Assembly: GCA_015039465.1 (NCBI GenBank)
Contig: MU130543.1
Coordinates: forward strand, 84,409-148,408
DNA: 64,000 bases
Direction: 5' to 3'
Source of the DNA: Phlegmacium glaucopus
Taxonomy: Eukaryota; Basidiomycota; Agaricomycetes; Agaricales; Cortinariaceae
Made by a program: the position numbers and the translations under genes. Positions 33,758 through 45,189 of the stretch are shown here, in pieces. The notes under the pieces are model-generated. The model was not told the origin of the DNA and did not search any database. It was given only the letters and a program-made list of their open reading frames with translations. Position 1 is the stretch's first letter. Every line of letters starts with the position of its first letter.

Positions 33758-34177
33758 CTAATCAGCCCAGCGATAGACGGTGCCATTTCGGTTGACCCCC
33801 CAAACGGTGCCATCAGAAGCTACGCTAATGTCGGTGAGGGAACCAGGAATCGGGTCCCAGGGGTTGTTGTCGTCACCCGTGTAACGATAGATGTTGTCAT
33901 CACCTGCGACTCCCCAGACGTTGGTGCTCGATCCAGCAGAGATTCGTACGAGACTTGGAGCGCCAGGAATATTGGTCCAAACATCGGAATCTGGCGCGTA
34001 GCGAAAGACGTCGCCGTTGACGTTGACCGCCCAGTGAGAACGGGCTCTGAGGTTTTCTGAGTGTTGTGGAAAGGATCTGGGATTTTCCGGCTGCAGCTGA
34101 GCTGGACTGGTTTGGTCTGAGCTCATTCTGAATTGCAGTATTGAGTCGTCATCACACTTCTCGATTTGTAGCCTCAT
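33758..34177 (-). CDS. Tectonin-repeat protein, short copy
   Basis: A single open frame ends YRWAD-TAG at 33758-33760. I start at ATG 34175-34177; an internal ATG at 34124-34126 (MSSDQ) is possible. It contains about two and a half tectonin repeats: WAVNVNGDVFRYAPDSDVWTNIPG, here read as WAVNVNGDVFRY plus SDVWTNIPG, then VWGVAGDDNIYRYTGDD and TVWGVNRNGTVYRW. Tectonins are beta-propeller proteins; fungal members bind methylated glycans and act in defence (family knowledge). A full propeller needs about six repeats, so this copy is likely truncated at its N-terminus and its function is doubtful. The N-terminal 45 residues are unlike tectonin. Confidence 0.65.
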   Translation of the reverse strand: MRLQIEKCDDDSILQFRMSSDQTSPAQLQPENPRSFPQHSENLRARSHWAVNVNGDVFRYAPDSDVWTNIPGAPSLVRISAGSSTNVWGVAGDDNIYRYTGDDNNPWDPIPGSLTDISVASDGTVWGVNRNGTVYRWAD

Positions 34178-34745
34178 GCAGCAGAACAAAAATATTTGCG
34201 GCCTTCTAAGGCCTTTCTTTTTTTGACCACTCGCTCACCGGTAGGTTTTGTATTTTCGATGCTCTCAAAACGTGATGAAGATTCGAAAACTCCCCAAGTT
34301 GACCTGGAACGGATTGAGCTGTCCAATCACTCCTTTCCTTCCTTCCACCACGATCCCCTCTCCATCCGTGATTTCGACCTTCCCCAGCTTTTTGGCGTCT
34401 CCGATTTTAAGAACACACAGACTGAATATCCCTCGTGTTTCTATCTCCGATGATCCTAGTACCCTGAAGACAAGTGGGTTATCGCGTCCTGAGGCTTTCC
34501 TTAGGCCACCGTCACCACCATACTCAGCATTTGCAAGAAACCCGTCAAGTCTGTGTATGGTAACACCAACAATGCATTGCAATGCGCAACTTTACTAGGT
34601 GTCAAGTCACGGTGCGTCCATTGTCTTTCCTCCGATGGTTTTTTGAGTTCTAATCTGGTATCGCTTGTTTTGAGCCCGTAGGGTGTATTGGGCATATAGA
34701 CTAGCCTTTCCTCGTGGAACGAGCCTGTCGAAGCTGCATCGACAC
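34178..34745. other. Region with overlapping ORFs, gene content unclear
   Basis: Three frames stay open over 34250-34590 (two plus, one minus), an effect of composition. A plus-strand frame from 34265 is Ser/Pro-rich (DPSTLKTSGLSRPEAFLRPP) and could be an upstream exon of the gene at 34746, but no splice route convinced me. Confidence 0.3.
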
Positions 34746-35421
34746 ATGAAATGCTGCCCAAGGTAAGTATATGCGCATTATCTTTGATATTCTGATTCCC
34801 AGGCTTGTTCTTGGTTCTAGCACATAGTATCAACCTCGGCGAGGCACAGACCGAACGGAATCGTCACGAACAATTTACACGACCTCTGGCTAATTCGTTG
34901 TTCCGGTGAAATAGATCGACCCTTTGTAAGTATTTTGAGTATTTTTTTCCCACAAAACAGATCGTTTCCTCTATTTTAGACAAATTTTAGTCGTCCCGCG
35001 TCCCTCAGAGGAAGCTCTAATCGTTGAACGAACACCAATAGCACCAGCGCTAGCTCCTAAAAAATCTTCTAAAAGTGACGACAACGAGCTTTCCATTGGA
35101 AAGGGTTTGAGTGCGCGGTATGTCTACTCGCATTACCTTCTCGTTCCCTATTTGATTCATTTATCATAGCGGCTTGTATGCGGAGGAGTACAAGAAATCC
35201 CACCCCCACGTTACGACAGGACAATACCGGGTTCTCTGGGACAACATTGACGAAGCAACACGCAAGGTATTTTGATGTTTTCTTCTTTATTTGTTCGCAT
35301 AATTTGTAACGTTCTCCAGGAATTTGAACAGCTGAGGAAAGCCGAGAGGAAGGCCGGGAAATCTCTCGTCACTGCGACGCAGGCAGGGGATGTGGCGGAT
35401 CCATGTTTTTTTGCCTTCTAG
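34746..35421 (+). CDS. Small basic protein, weakly HMG-box-like C-terminus
   Basis: Five exons join in frame: 34746-34762, 34828-34905, 34980-35117, 35170-35266 and 35320-35421 (432 bases, 143 residues). The protein reads MKCCPSINLGEAQTERN..., then VVPRPSEEALIVERTP, a Lys-rich linker and GLYAEEYKKSHPHVTTGQYR, followed by LWDNIDEATRKEFEQLRKAE. The last segment, with aromatic and charged helices and a Trp-x-x-Ile spacing, faintly resembles the first two helices of an HMG box; I do not claim the family. Frame agreement across four introns argues that it is real. The frame is open upstream of the ATG to about 34680, so an earlier first exon is possible. Confidence 0.5.
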
Positions 35422-35756
35422 GTGCGTTCCCATACTCTAGTACTATTCTCATTGCGTACTAAGTCGTTCGCAGACTTCATATATTTCCTCGAAACCAGCT
35501 TCAAATGACTTGAACGACAACTAACAATTGTACATTATGCTAGAAGGATGTGAGCCGCTCAGATACTCAGATAACCGCAGACTCCCTCTGTAGAACCCAG
35601 AAATTTCTGTAGTATTCGGTAGAAATAAAGTTTTATTTAATTTGAACACGCTCCGAAGGAATCAGATGAAATCTGTAGAGTACCGACTACTTCAGACTAC
35701 CTCTGCCCCTCTCTGAGAGTTTCAAAATGTTCGAGAATGGGGGCACCGTGTTCATT

Positions 35757-36311
35757 TCAGACAGGTGGCAAATCTAGGTCGTCAGCCGTCCTTATCCGGT
35801 CTGAACTGTCCTCATCTGCCCCACCGCTCTCCTCCGTTCTCCTCAGAAATATTACTGTTAACCTCCGCCTCCCTCCGATCCCGTTCTCACTGGGGTTGAC
35901 CCCCCAAACGGTGCCATCAGAAGCTACGCCAATGTCGGTTAGGGCACCATGGACCGGATCCCAGGGGTCGCTGTCATTACTCGTGTAACGATAGATGTTG
36001 CCATTACTGTCGAGTCCCCAGACGTAAATGCTCGACCCAACAGAGATTCGTGCGAGACCACCGGGAACATGGGTCCAGGTCATGGACTCTGGTGCATAGC
36101 GAAAGACTTCGTCGCTGCCCGAGGTCCCCCAAACGGTGCCATCAGCAGCTGTGCTAATGTCGTTTAGAGAGCCGGAAATATGGTCCCAGTCGGTGGTGGC
36201 GTCACCTCTGTAACGGTAGATGTCGTCGGCAGCGTTGACCCCCCAGACATTAGTGGTTGACCCAACGGTGACTTGTGCGAGATGAACATCAGAGATCGCT
36301 TGCCAAGGCAT
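35757..36311 (-). CDS. Tectonin-repeat protein with replaced C-terminus
   Basis: One frame of 184 residues starts MPWQAISDVHLAQVTVG. Repeats follow: VWGVNAADDIYRYRGD, GTVWGTSGSDEVFRYAPE, VWGLDSNGNIYRYTSND and TVWGVNP. The first half matches the short copy at 33758 and the family well. After TVWGVNP the expected ending (NGTVYRWAD in the other copy) is lost and replaced by an Arg/Glu/Asp-rich tail of about 45 residues without repeat character. This suggests that a deletion or rearrangement joined new 3' sequence. The upstream region has a TATATAA at 36501-36507 and possible 5' leader introns (GTACGT near 36440). Confidence 0.7.
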   Translation of the reverse strand: MPWQAISDVHLAQVTVGSTTNVWGVNAADDIYRYRGDATTDWDHISGSLNDISTAADGTVWGTSGSDEVFRYAPESMTWTHVPGGLARISVGSSIYVWGLDSNGNIYRYTSNDSDPWDPVHGALTDIGVASDGTVWGVNPSENGIGGRRRLTVIFLRRTEESGGADEDSSDRIRTADDLDLPPV

Positions 36312-36500
36312 TGTGAGAGGAGATTAAACTTGATAAAACGATGACCTCAGCGCCGTGAAAGAGCAACAATAGTGGGTAAAATCTACCTGGATAAAGCACA
36401 GACTACATAGATATAAGCAGGGGATATTCATGGGTTAAATTGTGTACGTACCACTGGGAAAGAATGTGAGTGCTGACGGGGAGTTATTCTGCATGCGCTC

Positions 36501-36507
36501 TTATATA
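36501..36507 (-). promoter_or_regulatory. Possible TATA box of the tectonin gene
   Basis: TATATAA on the minus strand, about 190 bases upstream of the ATG at 36311. The distance allows for an intron in the leader. Position and sequence are the only support. Confidence 0.4.
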
Positions 36508-36561
36508 GTTGCAGGGAGAGAGTAAGTCGGCTAGAACTCAAATGATGACTGTTAGTTTGAA

Positions 36562-36915
36562 TTATGCGCGCAGGGATCTAATCGTGTCGTTCAACCTTTG
36601 CGCCTTCACCATCGTGTCTCCGTACTCCATGCAGTGATGAGTGATTACATACAGTGGGATGTAATCGCTGATGGGAGAAGCTCCAAATGAGTTGGATCCG
36701 CTCAGTTGAAAGCGCCGATATGGGCTCAGGGACCCCATGATAGGAATGCAATAACTCAACCCCTCCTGTATAATATACGCTGAATATGGCTGTGCATAGT
36801 AGTTCAGTAAGAGGACGGAATTAAAAAATATTTGTGTTACCTCAGATGCTGTCACGTGGTGTCGCGAACATTTGTTTTTGGCAGACTTTTGCGAAACTGC
36901 CAGGGCCCAGAGCAT
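36562..36915 (-). CDS. Possible exon(s) of an unrecognised gene
   Basis: A minus-strand frame of 117 codons ends ITHHCMEYGDTMVKAQRLND... and stops at 36562. The last ~65 residues look protein-like, but the start is not an ATG in good context. A stretch near 36760-36840 carries possible splice signals (GTAACAC, CACAG, ATACAG). I recognise no family. Confidence 0.3.
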   Translation of the reverse strand: MLWALAVSQKSAKNKCSRHHVTASEVTQIFFNSVLLLNYYAQPYSAYIIQEGLSYCIPIMGSLSPYRRFQLSGSNSFGASPISDYIPLYVITHHCMEYGDTMVKAQRLNDTIRSLRA

Positions 36916-37420
36916 AAAATAGTGAATCTGAACTTTTTGCTGACTGCAACTTTTACACTAAGTTTACAGTATACTGTTCGGCCGACCTGTCAGTGGCGCA
37001 CTGTAGTACATGGACAAGCTTCTGGAAAGCTCTACTTAATCTTTCATACTAAGAATCACTAGTTTATCACGTAGCTATAACCTGCAGCTAACTCGTGACT
37101 GGGTATGAAGTTTGACATTAAAATTCCGGCCCCTCAATGCCTCATGTAGTACGGATCAAATCGTTAGTGTGGAATCGGAACGGAACTATACATCTCATGA
37201 CATCATCCCCTTTCGCAAGAGAATTGACAAGGAAAGCAATTAGTGCTTATAATAAGTAAGTAGGATTGAACCAATGAACGAGTAAAATTGACTGATTTTT
37301 AAACTCCGGTTGTAGTAATAGCGAGTCGGCCCCGACCGCCGATTTTTTTTACGCGGCTTTTGGAGTCATCTATCTTCCGACTTCCATCGTGTCCCAACAT
37401 TTTGGTCCAAGTTGAGACCA

Positions 37421-37421
<1 letters not shown>

Positions 37422-37452
<31 letters not shown>
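37422..37452. repeat. Homopolymer of 31 C
   Basis: Uninterrupted run of C ending 17 bases before the ATG of the transporter at 37470, so it falls in the likely 5' leader. It could be length-variable or an assembly artefact. Confidence 0.85.
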
Positions 37453-37469
37453 TTCTTCCGACCGTCCAG

Positions 37470-40425
37470 ATGTCAGAACGAGAACCGCTCCTTCAACATC
37501 CTGAACAACAACAGCAAGGCGAAGGCTACAGACAGAATGGTGTCAATCGTGCACCAGGACCGTTGGAAATCTCTCGCTCGACACGTTATGGCATTCTTGC
37601 AGGATTATGGTTGGGGACGTTCCTCTCAGTGAGCCCTGTTTTATCCTTTCTGAGTTTAGAATATCAGAATGACCTCCCTTTGATAGGCTCTGAACCGTAA
37701 TATTTTTATCACAACCTTTGAATGGTTATAACTGACATGTGTTTGTTTTTTTACAGAAACTCTAGTACCTACCAGTTCGTCCAATTCCCTTTGATCATTG
37801 ATGTCTAAAAAAGATATTTCTCAGTGTTACCATCTATTTCTTCGGACTTCAATAAATCCAATCAGGCGAGTTGGCTTGGCACATCGTAGGTCACCAATAA
37901 TTCTGATCAATATACCCGCTACACCTTACTGACAAGCAAACCATAGGTATCTGCTGGCAACTTGTAGCTTTACACCACTTTATGGTCGTCTATCTAATGT
38001 GTTGGGTCGGAAAAGAGCTAGCCAAATGGCTCTATTCTTTGCGGGTTTAGGCGTACTTATGTGCGGTCTATCAACGAACATGGAGATGCTCATCGCAGCA
38101 AGATTCGTACGTCTACATTTTCTTCTTCCTGTAGATACAAAATGAGCTCAATCCTCCCTCCCTCTAGTTATCTGGTATTGGTGGTGGTGGCTTGTTCACA
38201 ACTGCATCGTAAGCCTCCACAACACCCCCCCATTGGCTAAAGACCATTCATATATATTCTTCGCAGTATAATTGTCAGTGATATGTATAGCATGCGGGTG
38301 AGTATTGCTAATGCCGTTAAAGCTTGGGATCGAAATTCACGTTCCCTCTTAGAGTCGAGGTTTGGCGCAAGGAGTTGCTAGCGTGTTCAATGGGGTAAGG
38401 TTGTACACTTCTTCTTCTTACCTCGTACTTGCTGACGCTTCGTCGTCTCTACAGCTTGGTATGGGTTTAGGTGGACCAATTGGTGGTTTGATTACCGACT
38501 GGTTCGTACACTAAAAAACACCTTTTTTCATATAACCTCTCGATGATGATCCTGAATCCTTTCTATAGGCTGGGATGGCGATGGGCATTCCTAATTCAAA
38601 TCCCTTTCTTCTTTGTATCTTTCGCGGTCACGGCTTGGAATCTCAATTATGTAACCGAGGTAAGTTGTGCGAAGTCCTTTTCATTCATTTTTCTGATAAT
38701 ATCCCTGTACAGGGAAAGGGAACCAGTACCAAAGAAATCTTGAAACGGATCGATTACTTAGGGAGTATTTGTCTTATGCTAGCTGTGCGTTTCTTATACA
38801 CCTTTTTTTTTATCCTATTGACGTTCTATCCTATTCCGGTTTCAAAGGTTGGTGCAATCCTCGTATTTTTGAGCGTGCGTTACAACGAAAGTCTTCCGGC
38901 AAGTGATCTTTCATCACAGCAGCATATTCAAACTCCTTTCTAACTTCTGATTCAAGTGGTCAAATCCTGCCGTCATCACATCCATCGTTCTAGCAGGCGT
39001 ATTCGCCATCCTCTTTCTTCTCGTTGAATTCTTCATAGCCCCTGAACCAGTCCTCGCTCCATCCCTTCTCCAACAGAAGATACCCGTCTTGGTCGGGATA
39101 TCAAACTTCCTGGTCGCAATATGCAACTTTGCGATCATGTATTTCTTCCCTATGTGGTTCCAGACAGTTATATTGACCAATGCGTCCATAGCTGGTATGC
39201 AAAAAAAAAAAGTTTTTTCTCATTTTAAGATTTTTTACCATTCAATTGGCATTGTCATTTTCTAGGTCTTCATCTACTCCCAAATAGTCTTTCATTGTCG
39301 ATGGGTTCTGTCTTTGCTGGATGGATGATGCATGCGACTGGGAGATATAAAATTATTAATTTGGTTTTTGGAACATTTCCGTTTATAGGCGCTGTTTTGA
39401 TATATAGGATGAGAGAAGACTCGGGACCTATTCAATCCTGGTTGAGTATCGTACGTCATTTTTCTTCTCTCCCTCCAACATATCCTTTTGCAAAAACTAA
39501 TTCTAAAGGTTTTTTAGATCCCTCTTGGTTTCGGAAACGCCGTTGTGCTACAAACCATGCTCAGTATGACTAGCCGTTCTTTATTATATTTTATACTTAT
39601 TTTTAACGATTTTTTCCCCTCAGTTGCTTTGTTGGCCCATTTACCTGGTAAGTTGAAAATTACACTTTTTTTGATAAATTTATATATATATATATATATC
39701 TTGAATTTGTTTTTTTAAGACGATCAAGTGGCTGTCGGCACCGGGTTTGGTCAACTCTTTAGAGGAATAGGTAAAGTACCTTCGCAGAAGTTGCACCTAA
39801 ATCTTCTGAACTTAATCATATCTCATCAGGCCAAGTTGGCGGTGTCGCTATTTCATCAGCAATTTTCCAATCAACCCTAGAACGCGAACTACGAAGTAGA
39901 ATTCATCGACCAGATGCAGAAGACGTATGTTTTTTTGACAATATACACCTACTATAATTAATCCAGTTCTAAATTGTTTGTTTGGTCAGTTAATCAGAAG
40001 GATTAGACAATCTACACGTCTCATATCAAGTCTACCACTTGATTTACAGAGGATTGCTAGAGATTCTTATTCTGTTAGTTTGAAATCGGTTTTCTTCTTT
40101 GCTGGATGTTCTACTCTGCTTGCCTATTTGGTCCGCCTACCAGTACGTTCTCCATAACCTCGTTGTATATTATTTCACTGCTCAAACACTTCAGATCCCC
40201 GACAAATTCCTAGAACACCGTCCTCGTGAGGCTGTACCACGAGACAGTGAATCCCACCAGCCCTTGACATCCGATAACGACTCTGAAAATTATATTGTAC
40301 ACGACGATAGTCATAGAGGACAGAATGGGAGACCTATGGCTCGACCACGACGATTATCTACGTACGAAGATGGAGATGCTGTGATGGATCCGGAAAGTGT
40401 CAAAGTTGGTAGTAGCCGCCGTTAA
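37470..40425 (+). CDS. MFS transporter, DHA2 / vacuolar basic amino acid type
   Basis: About 18 exons can be joined from ATG 37470-37472 (MSEREPLLQHPEQQQQGEGY) to TAA 40423-40425. Exon 1 ends at 37628. Two microexons follow, 37687-37696 (10 bases) and 37757-37774 (18 bases), which restore the conserved SALNQTLVPTMLPSISSDFN across exon joins. Further blocks are SNQASWLGTSYLLATCSF, PLYGRLSNVLGRKR, ARFLSGIGGGGLFTT, GMGLGGPIGGLITDWLGWRW and GTGFGQLFRGIGQVGG. These fit the 14-helix MFS families of vacuolar basic amino acid or multidrug transporters; location and substrate are inference. One intron (38899-38956) has a GC donor, GCAAGT. The C-terminus is a hydrophilic tail ending KVGSSRR. Confidence 0.88.
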
Positions 40426-43417
40426 TTGTTCTTATGGCTTCGACTTTGGGACCCCCGTGCATTACCCCGAACATTTATCCATTCATCATATAAATTTTCG
40501 TTTTCATTCGACACGCTTTGCCCCTGCATTGTTTTCCTTTGCTTTAAATACATACATAATAGTCTGTTTTAGATTATACATATATCGAATCAGTCTGGCA
40601 ACATGTCTATAACATGAAAGTTGGGTGCTTCCGATCGATCTTGAAGTCTATTACAGTCTTGTTTATTACCTGCTGACTGGTATAACGGACGTGTATATGT
40701 CGATCCAGTTTGGCAACATAACATGTCCGATCGATCTTGAAGTCCATATATCAAGTTCTGTTCATTACCTTGCTGTATATTTAGAACCTCCTGGGCGCAT
40801 CGAACCATAGTTTACATTGTTCGACTTTTTCTCCTCTGATGGAACAATCATTAAGTTTGTGGAGCAACTCGATTGGAACTCTGGTCCGCCCCATTCAAGA
40901 TCTTATTGACGGCATCTTTTTTGAAAGATGTCTACTTCAATACTTGTCAAAGTCATACACACACATATATATATCTAGTTCACACACCCATGGTAATTTT
41001 ATGCTTCTTATGAAAAAAACCACCCATTAAATGAGTGACTGTGGCGGTCCTCGTGCCTAATCTTCCATCTATGTAATGTCCTGTTCCCCAGGATAGGTAA
41101 AAATGAAATAGTATGTTGAGTTTGTTTGGGTAATGACATAAAAAACCCCTTGTGCTGGTATGTTATCCATTTAGATTTGGCCTGTGGCAACGGATCCGAC
41201 TCGGGGGGGGGGATGGGCTATGGAAGTCAAAAGGCCAAGCACAAAGAAGGATGTTTAGAAGATATCGAGGAAGGCAAGCGGGCTTGAAGCTGCGCAGTTG
41301 GGAACGGGGGGGGGGGTTAGATGCTGAATCTTGTCCCGAGTCTCGCGATCGAAAAAGCAAAGGGGTTTAGCACATTCATTTCCATATATACGGTGTACTG
41401 GTGTAGAAAGGCTGACTCGTGATGCAAACCTTTATAGTATCCCTGTAATTGGTAATTTCTCCTCAATAAGGCTTAGGAAAAGTTAGTTTGGCTTTTACAT
41501 ATTACAATAAGCCTTAACATGGAAAAGTGTTTTTTTTTTCAAGTTTTGCAAACGTTATATCCTCGAGGCTGTTTCCCTTTTTTGAACCCGGATTCAAGCC
41601 TCAATGAACCAGTCCGAACGACCCCCGTATCAAACGAACCATTGGGCACAATGTTGGCAATGCCATAATATCATGTCCCAGCCAATCCAATTGTGCGACG
41701 AAAATCCGCCGACAGTACGGATCCCCAAAGGTATATTTATATTTAGAACCCGTCAGAAAATTCTTCTTCTTCAATACTAATAGCCCACCCCAGTGAGAAA
41801 AAATTAGAAGGAAACAATGTGTTATGGGATGGTTATGTAATAGTCAAATTCTGAATTGAGCAAAACGGCAAACAAGGGGGGGCTACATTTATTCTCTTTA
41901 ACAAACGTTAACCGAGCCGTAACCGACACAATCAGCCTTGAGTCAGTCACCCTCCCCGTTTGAATCATGGTTGTACGTGTCAAGTGTACATGCTGCCCCC
42001 AATAAAACATTTCTACAGTTGAGTCAGCCACACTACGTCATTCTAACGGGTCACCCTGGACCATGGTTATGCCTTTAAGTTTAACACTCCGAGGAATTAA
42101 TGTTTTTCACCGAACTGCTAGGAGTGCCCCTTTTGTCGTGTTTCATCTCTTTCTAATCAATGACGATGTCAGTGAATATACAACAAGTGGGAAAGCAAGG
42201 AAGGGAACTGCAGAAATGATAAACGATTTCTGAACGAAAGACGGAGATCACGGCCGTACACAAATCAAGAGACATACAGTAGACCCCACAGCTGCAACAC
42301 GTTGTCAGAAATGAGGCCCACTAGCGAATTAGCGTTAACTGTTTATAGTGAAGATGCTCCAGAGAGGTATAATTGCTTGCGATGGACAAATACAGTTGGA
42401 AAACGGAGTCGGAACTAGAGATTAGGTCCGATGGAAAGGTTGATTACACAGGCGCGAACGTAGGATCGAGACCCGAAAAAAAGGCAATGATGGGCAGGGC
42501 GACCAAAGAAACATATACAATTTAACAAATTTATAAACATTGTCATTATGAGGCGCGAACGTTAGGGCAATGTCGGAACTAAAGATTGAGTCCGATAGAA
42601 AAGAAATACACAGGCGCGAACGTAGGGCGATGAGACCCAAAAAAAAAGGCAATGATGGGCGGTGGGAGGGAACGACCAACGAAATATATCCAATTTAACA
42701 AAATTTATAAACATTGACATGGACGTGAACGTTAGGGCAATCGAGACCCGAAAAGGTAGGGGGGCAGTGGGAGGAGGCGACCAGCATGAGGCAAAAGGCC
42801 TTGATTCGGGTGGTCGGCACGTACTCCGAGATAACTTGAAACTGAGAGATCAAACAGCCATATTACAGCCATGTGTGTGAGAAAATAGACGAAAAATATC
42901 GAGAAACAGGGTAAGCAGTCCCAGGCAGTTCCCAAATGATCAAGAAGCGGTAGCTTTAGTTTCGAGGCTCGAGGGCAGGTAAACAAATTTTAACAAGGGG
43001 TTGATATGAGAAAGAAAACAAATGAAACGCAACAGAGCAACAAAACATCGAGAAGTATCGAAGCAGCCGGGAAGGGGAGGCAAGGCCATCGCCATCTAAA
43101 AACAGAGCCGCCAAAACCAGAACAAAAAAGAGTTAGCTCCATATTCCCTAAATCTAGTACTTGACCAGAATCCAGAGGGAAAGGCATCCACCGTACACGC
43201 AAGGTTTATGAACTAGTGTTTGCGGCAAAGCAAGTGGGGGAGATCAAGGCAGGAGATAATGACGAAAAAAATTAGAGGAGCGCGACCTGCGGACGATGAT
43301 CGATAAAAAGTGTGCCTGCGGGAGAACAATTGGCCCATAATGAAAGCCCATATGCTGACAGCACTGATACCACCATCACCACCGCCCATCATTATTACGA
43401 GTTGGCTCATCTTTCCC
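40426..43417. other. Gene-poor stretch
   Basis: No gene recognised in almost 3 kb. Two related segments near 40640-40700 and 40700-40760 share 'ccgatcgatcttgaagtc' and 'ttcattacct'-like pieces, a small local duplication. G-runs lie near 41204 and 41307. A 164-base tandem repeat is listed separately. Confidence 0.45.
42411..42742. repeat. 164-base tandem repeat, two copies
   Basis: Copy 1 (42411-42574) and copy 2 (42575-42742) both start GGAACTA and share 'caggcgcgaacgtagg', 'aaaaaaaggcaatgatggg', 'caatttaacaaa' and 'gaacgttagggcaat' in the same order, with a few substitutions. Downstream, 'cgagacccgaaaa' begins a partial third unit. No coding potential. Confidence 0.8.
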
Positions 43418-43883
43418 CTAGTTAAACAGAGCCTGCCAAAAGGGAACAACGACACCTTCGGGTGGTTCGTTGTGTTTGGTAATGCCTTTATCCTCAAGTT
43501 GTACATGTCGACATGGAAGCAGTGGGGGTGTTGTATTTTGTTCCTTTTTGAACGTAACGGTAGCAAAGAGCAGAGAAGGAGATGAAGCACTGGAGAGGAA
43601 ACAATAGATGGAGGTTACTGCGCCAGAGTCATTGTCCCCTGTATAGGATAGAAAAGAGAAGCATGGATGTGTCCTCGAGAGCGAGTGCGAAGTGAAGAAG
43701 AGAGCAGGTGATGCCATGATTTACGTGTTCCGAGAAAAAAGGAAGAGAACTTTGAGGAGAGGGTTGTGCGTGTTATCTATCAGAATCACATACTCGGGCC
43801 CTTTGATTCGCCAACATAGGGTCAACAGCCGGAGCCGGTTGAAGGAGCGAAAAGTTTCCTTCAAACCTCTGAGTGTAGCTCAT
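43418..43883 (-). CDS. Possible small gene, three exons
   Basis: After a pyrimidine-rich leader an ATG at 43881-43883 opens MSYTQRFEGNFSLLQPAPAV, ending at a good donor (43794|GTATGTG). A short second exon (GTMTLAQ-like) and a third exon to TAG at 43418 (ending PFWQALFN) keep the frame across a GTAACC...CTCCAG intron. Exon 1 looks genuine by composition and context; the later exons are a best guess. No family recognised. Confidence 0.35.
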
Positions 43884-45183
43884 TGATGCAAACGATAGAC
43901 GTGGTTTGTGGGATATTACTAGGTGGAAGGGTGTTATGAGGTTGGTTATGAGACGAGGGTGGGAGAATAATTCCAAGAAACGAAAGGAGGAAGAATCTCG
44001 TCCTGGAATCGACAGATCAGTTCTGAATCTCGAGAAGCTAGCTACACTCCTCGAGAAGACCAGATAAGCAAGCGGAGAACGGATGAAGTTAATGACACAT
44101 ACATCACTCGTTCGCAAGATGTCCCTCTAATCTCCTGCTGCCAAAACCCATGAATAGCAACAAATCTCTAACAATCTGCAAACAAATCCAACGTAGTGGT
44201 CAAAAACGTCAATATGTTGACTTCTTTTCCTTAGATTGTTGTCATATCAAATTACTACATACACATTACCCTATAACTGGGAAATTGATGACTTGTTGAG
44301 ATATGTACATAGTCCTAGTTATCATTGCAAGAAGAACACAACAGGTTGTGAATAACGCCTCGGGAAGTTCGGATCGGGGTCCTTATCATCAAAAAAGTAC
44401 TTATCAGGACTTAAAATTATCCTATGTATAGTGTTATGTAGAGGTCCGCCCGTTCACGTCCGTTTCAACTGGATCAATCGGGAATCGGGATGTAGATGTG
44501 GGTACCGACGGCGAATATGAATGACCACACTCGACAATTCCGAGCTGAGCGCTGAGTCGCTGACCATCCCATTCTCGATGAACAATGGGAGTGTCAAGTA
44601 GAGAGTACAAGAGAAAACTGTGGTGGTCGTTATAGAGTCAAAGCAATTAGAGCTTGGGACAGCTCATATGTACCTTATTATTATGTACATGTAGTATATT
44701 ATACGGGCGAACAATGGATTCTAGTAGTACAAAGTTCAATTCCTTGAAGTCAAAGCAATGGATGGTGTTCGTCCGAAATGAACTGACCTGAATCATGATC
44801 ACGGATGGGCATGCAGCCCCACCCAATGCTTAAAAAAATTTACGATCTCAGCGCCTGTGGTATCCACTTCTGTAGTATATTTGGCACTCTCCTTCGTCAA
44901 CCCCCCCAGGTACCTATTGAGCAAACATTAAAAATAAAAACTTTGTTCATTTCTTTTCGTTACAGCTTCTTCAGTTCAAGAGACAATTCAAGGTTCTTCT
45001 GCTGTGCTGCAAAAAAACTAGCGAATGTGACCAGCGAGATTGTATTGACCCCCACCCTGAAAAAATTAAAACCGCATGAGATTCGTTTTGGATGGGACCT
45101 CCCTTTTTTGAAACTTTTGAAAGCTTGAAGCCCTTGCTTCATTCCCATCAGGTCTTCTGACCCTCCGAGTCAATTAGGGTTGG
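43884..45183. other. Spacer left of the 5.5-kb transposon
   Basis: No gene seen. The first 200 bases are the likely promoter and leader of the possible gene at 43418-43883 (T/C-rich on the minus strand). Confidence 0.4.
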
Positions 45184-45189
45184 TTGAGG
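45184..45189. repeat. 6-base target-site duplication, left
   Basis: TTGAGG directly before the element. The same six bases follow it at 50691-50696. Confidence 0.8.

Noticed and set aside
34265..34582. Minus-strand ORF of 105 codons
   Set aside because: Overlaps two plus-strand frames equally open. No ATG context or family support on either strand.
39680..39702. TA dinucleotide run
   Set aside because: Lies in an intron of the transporter gene. An ordinary microsatellite.
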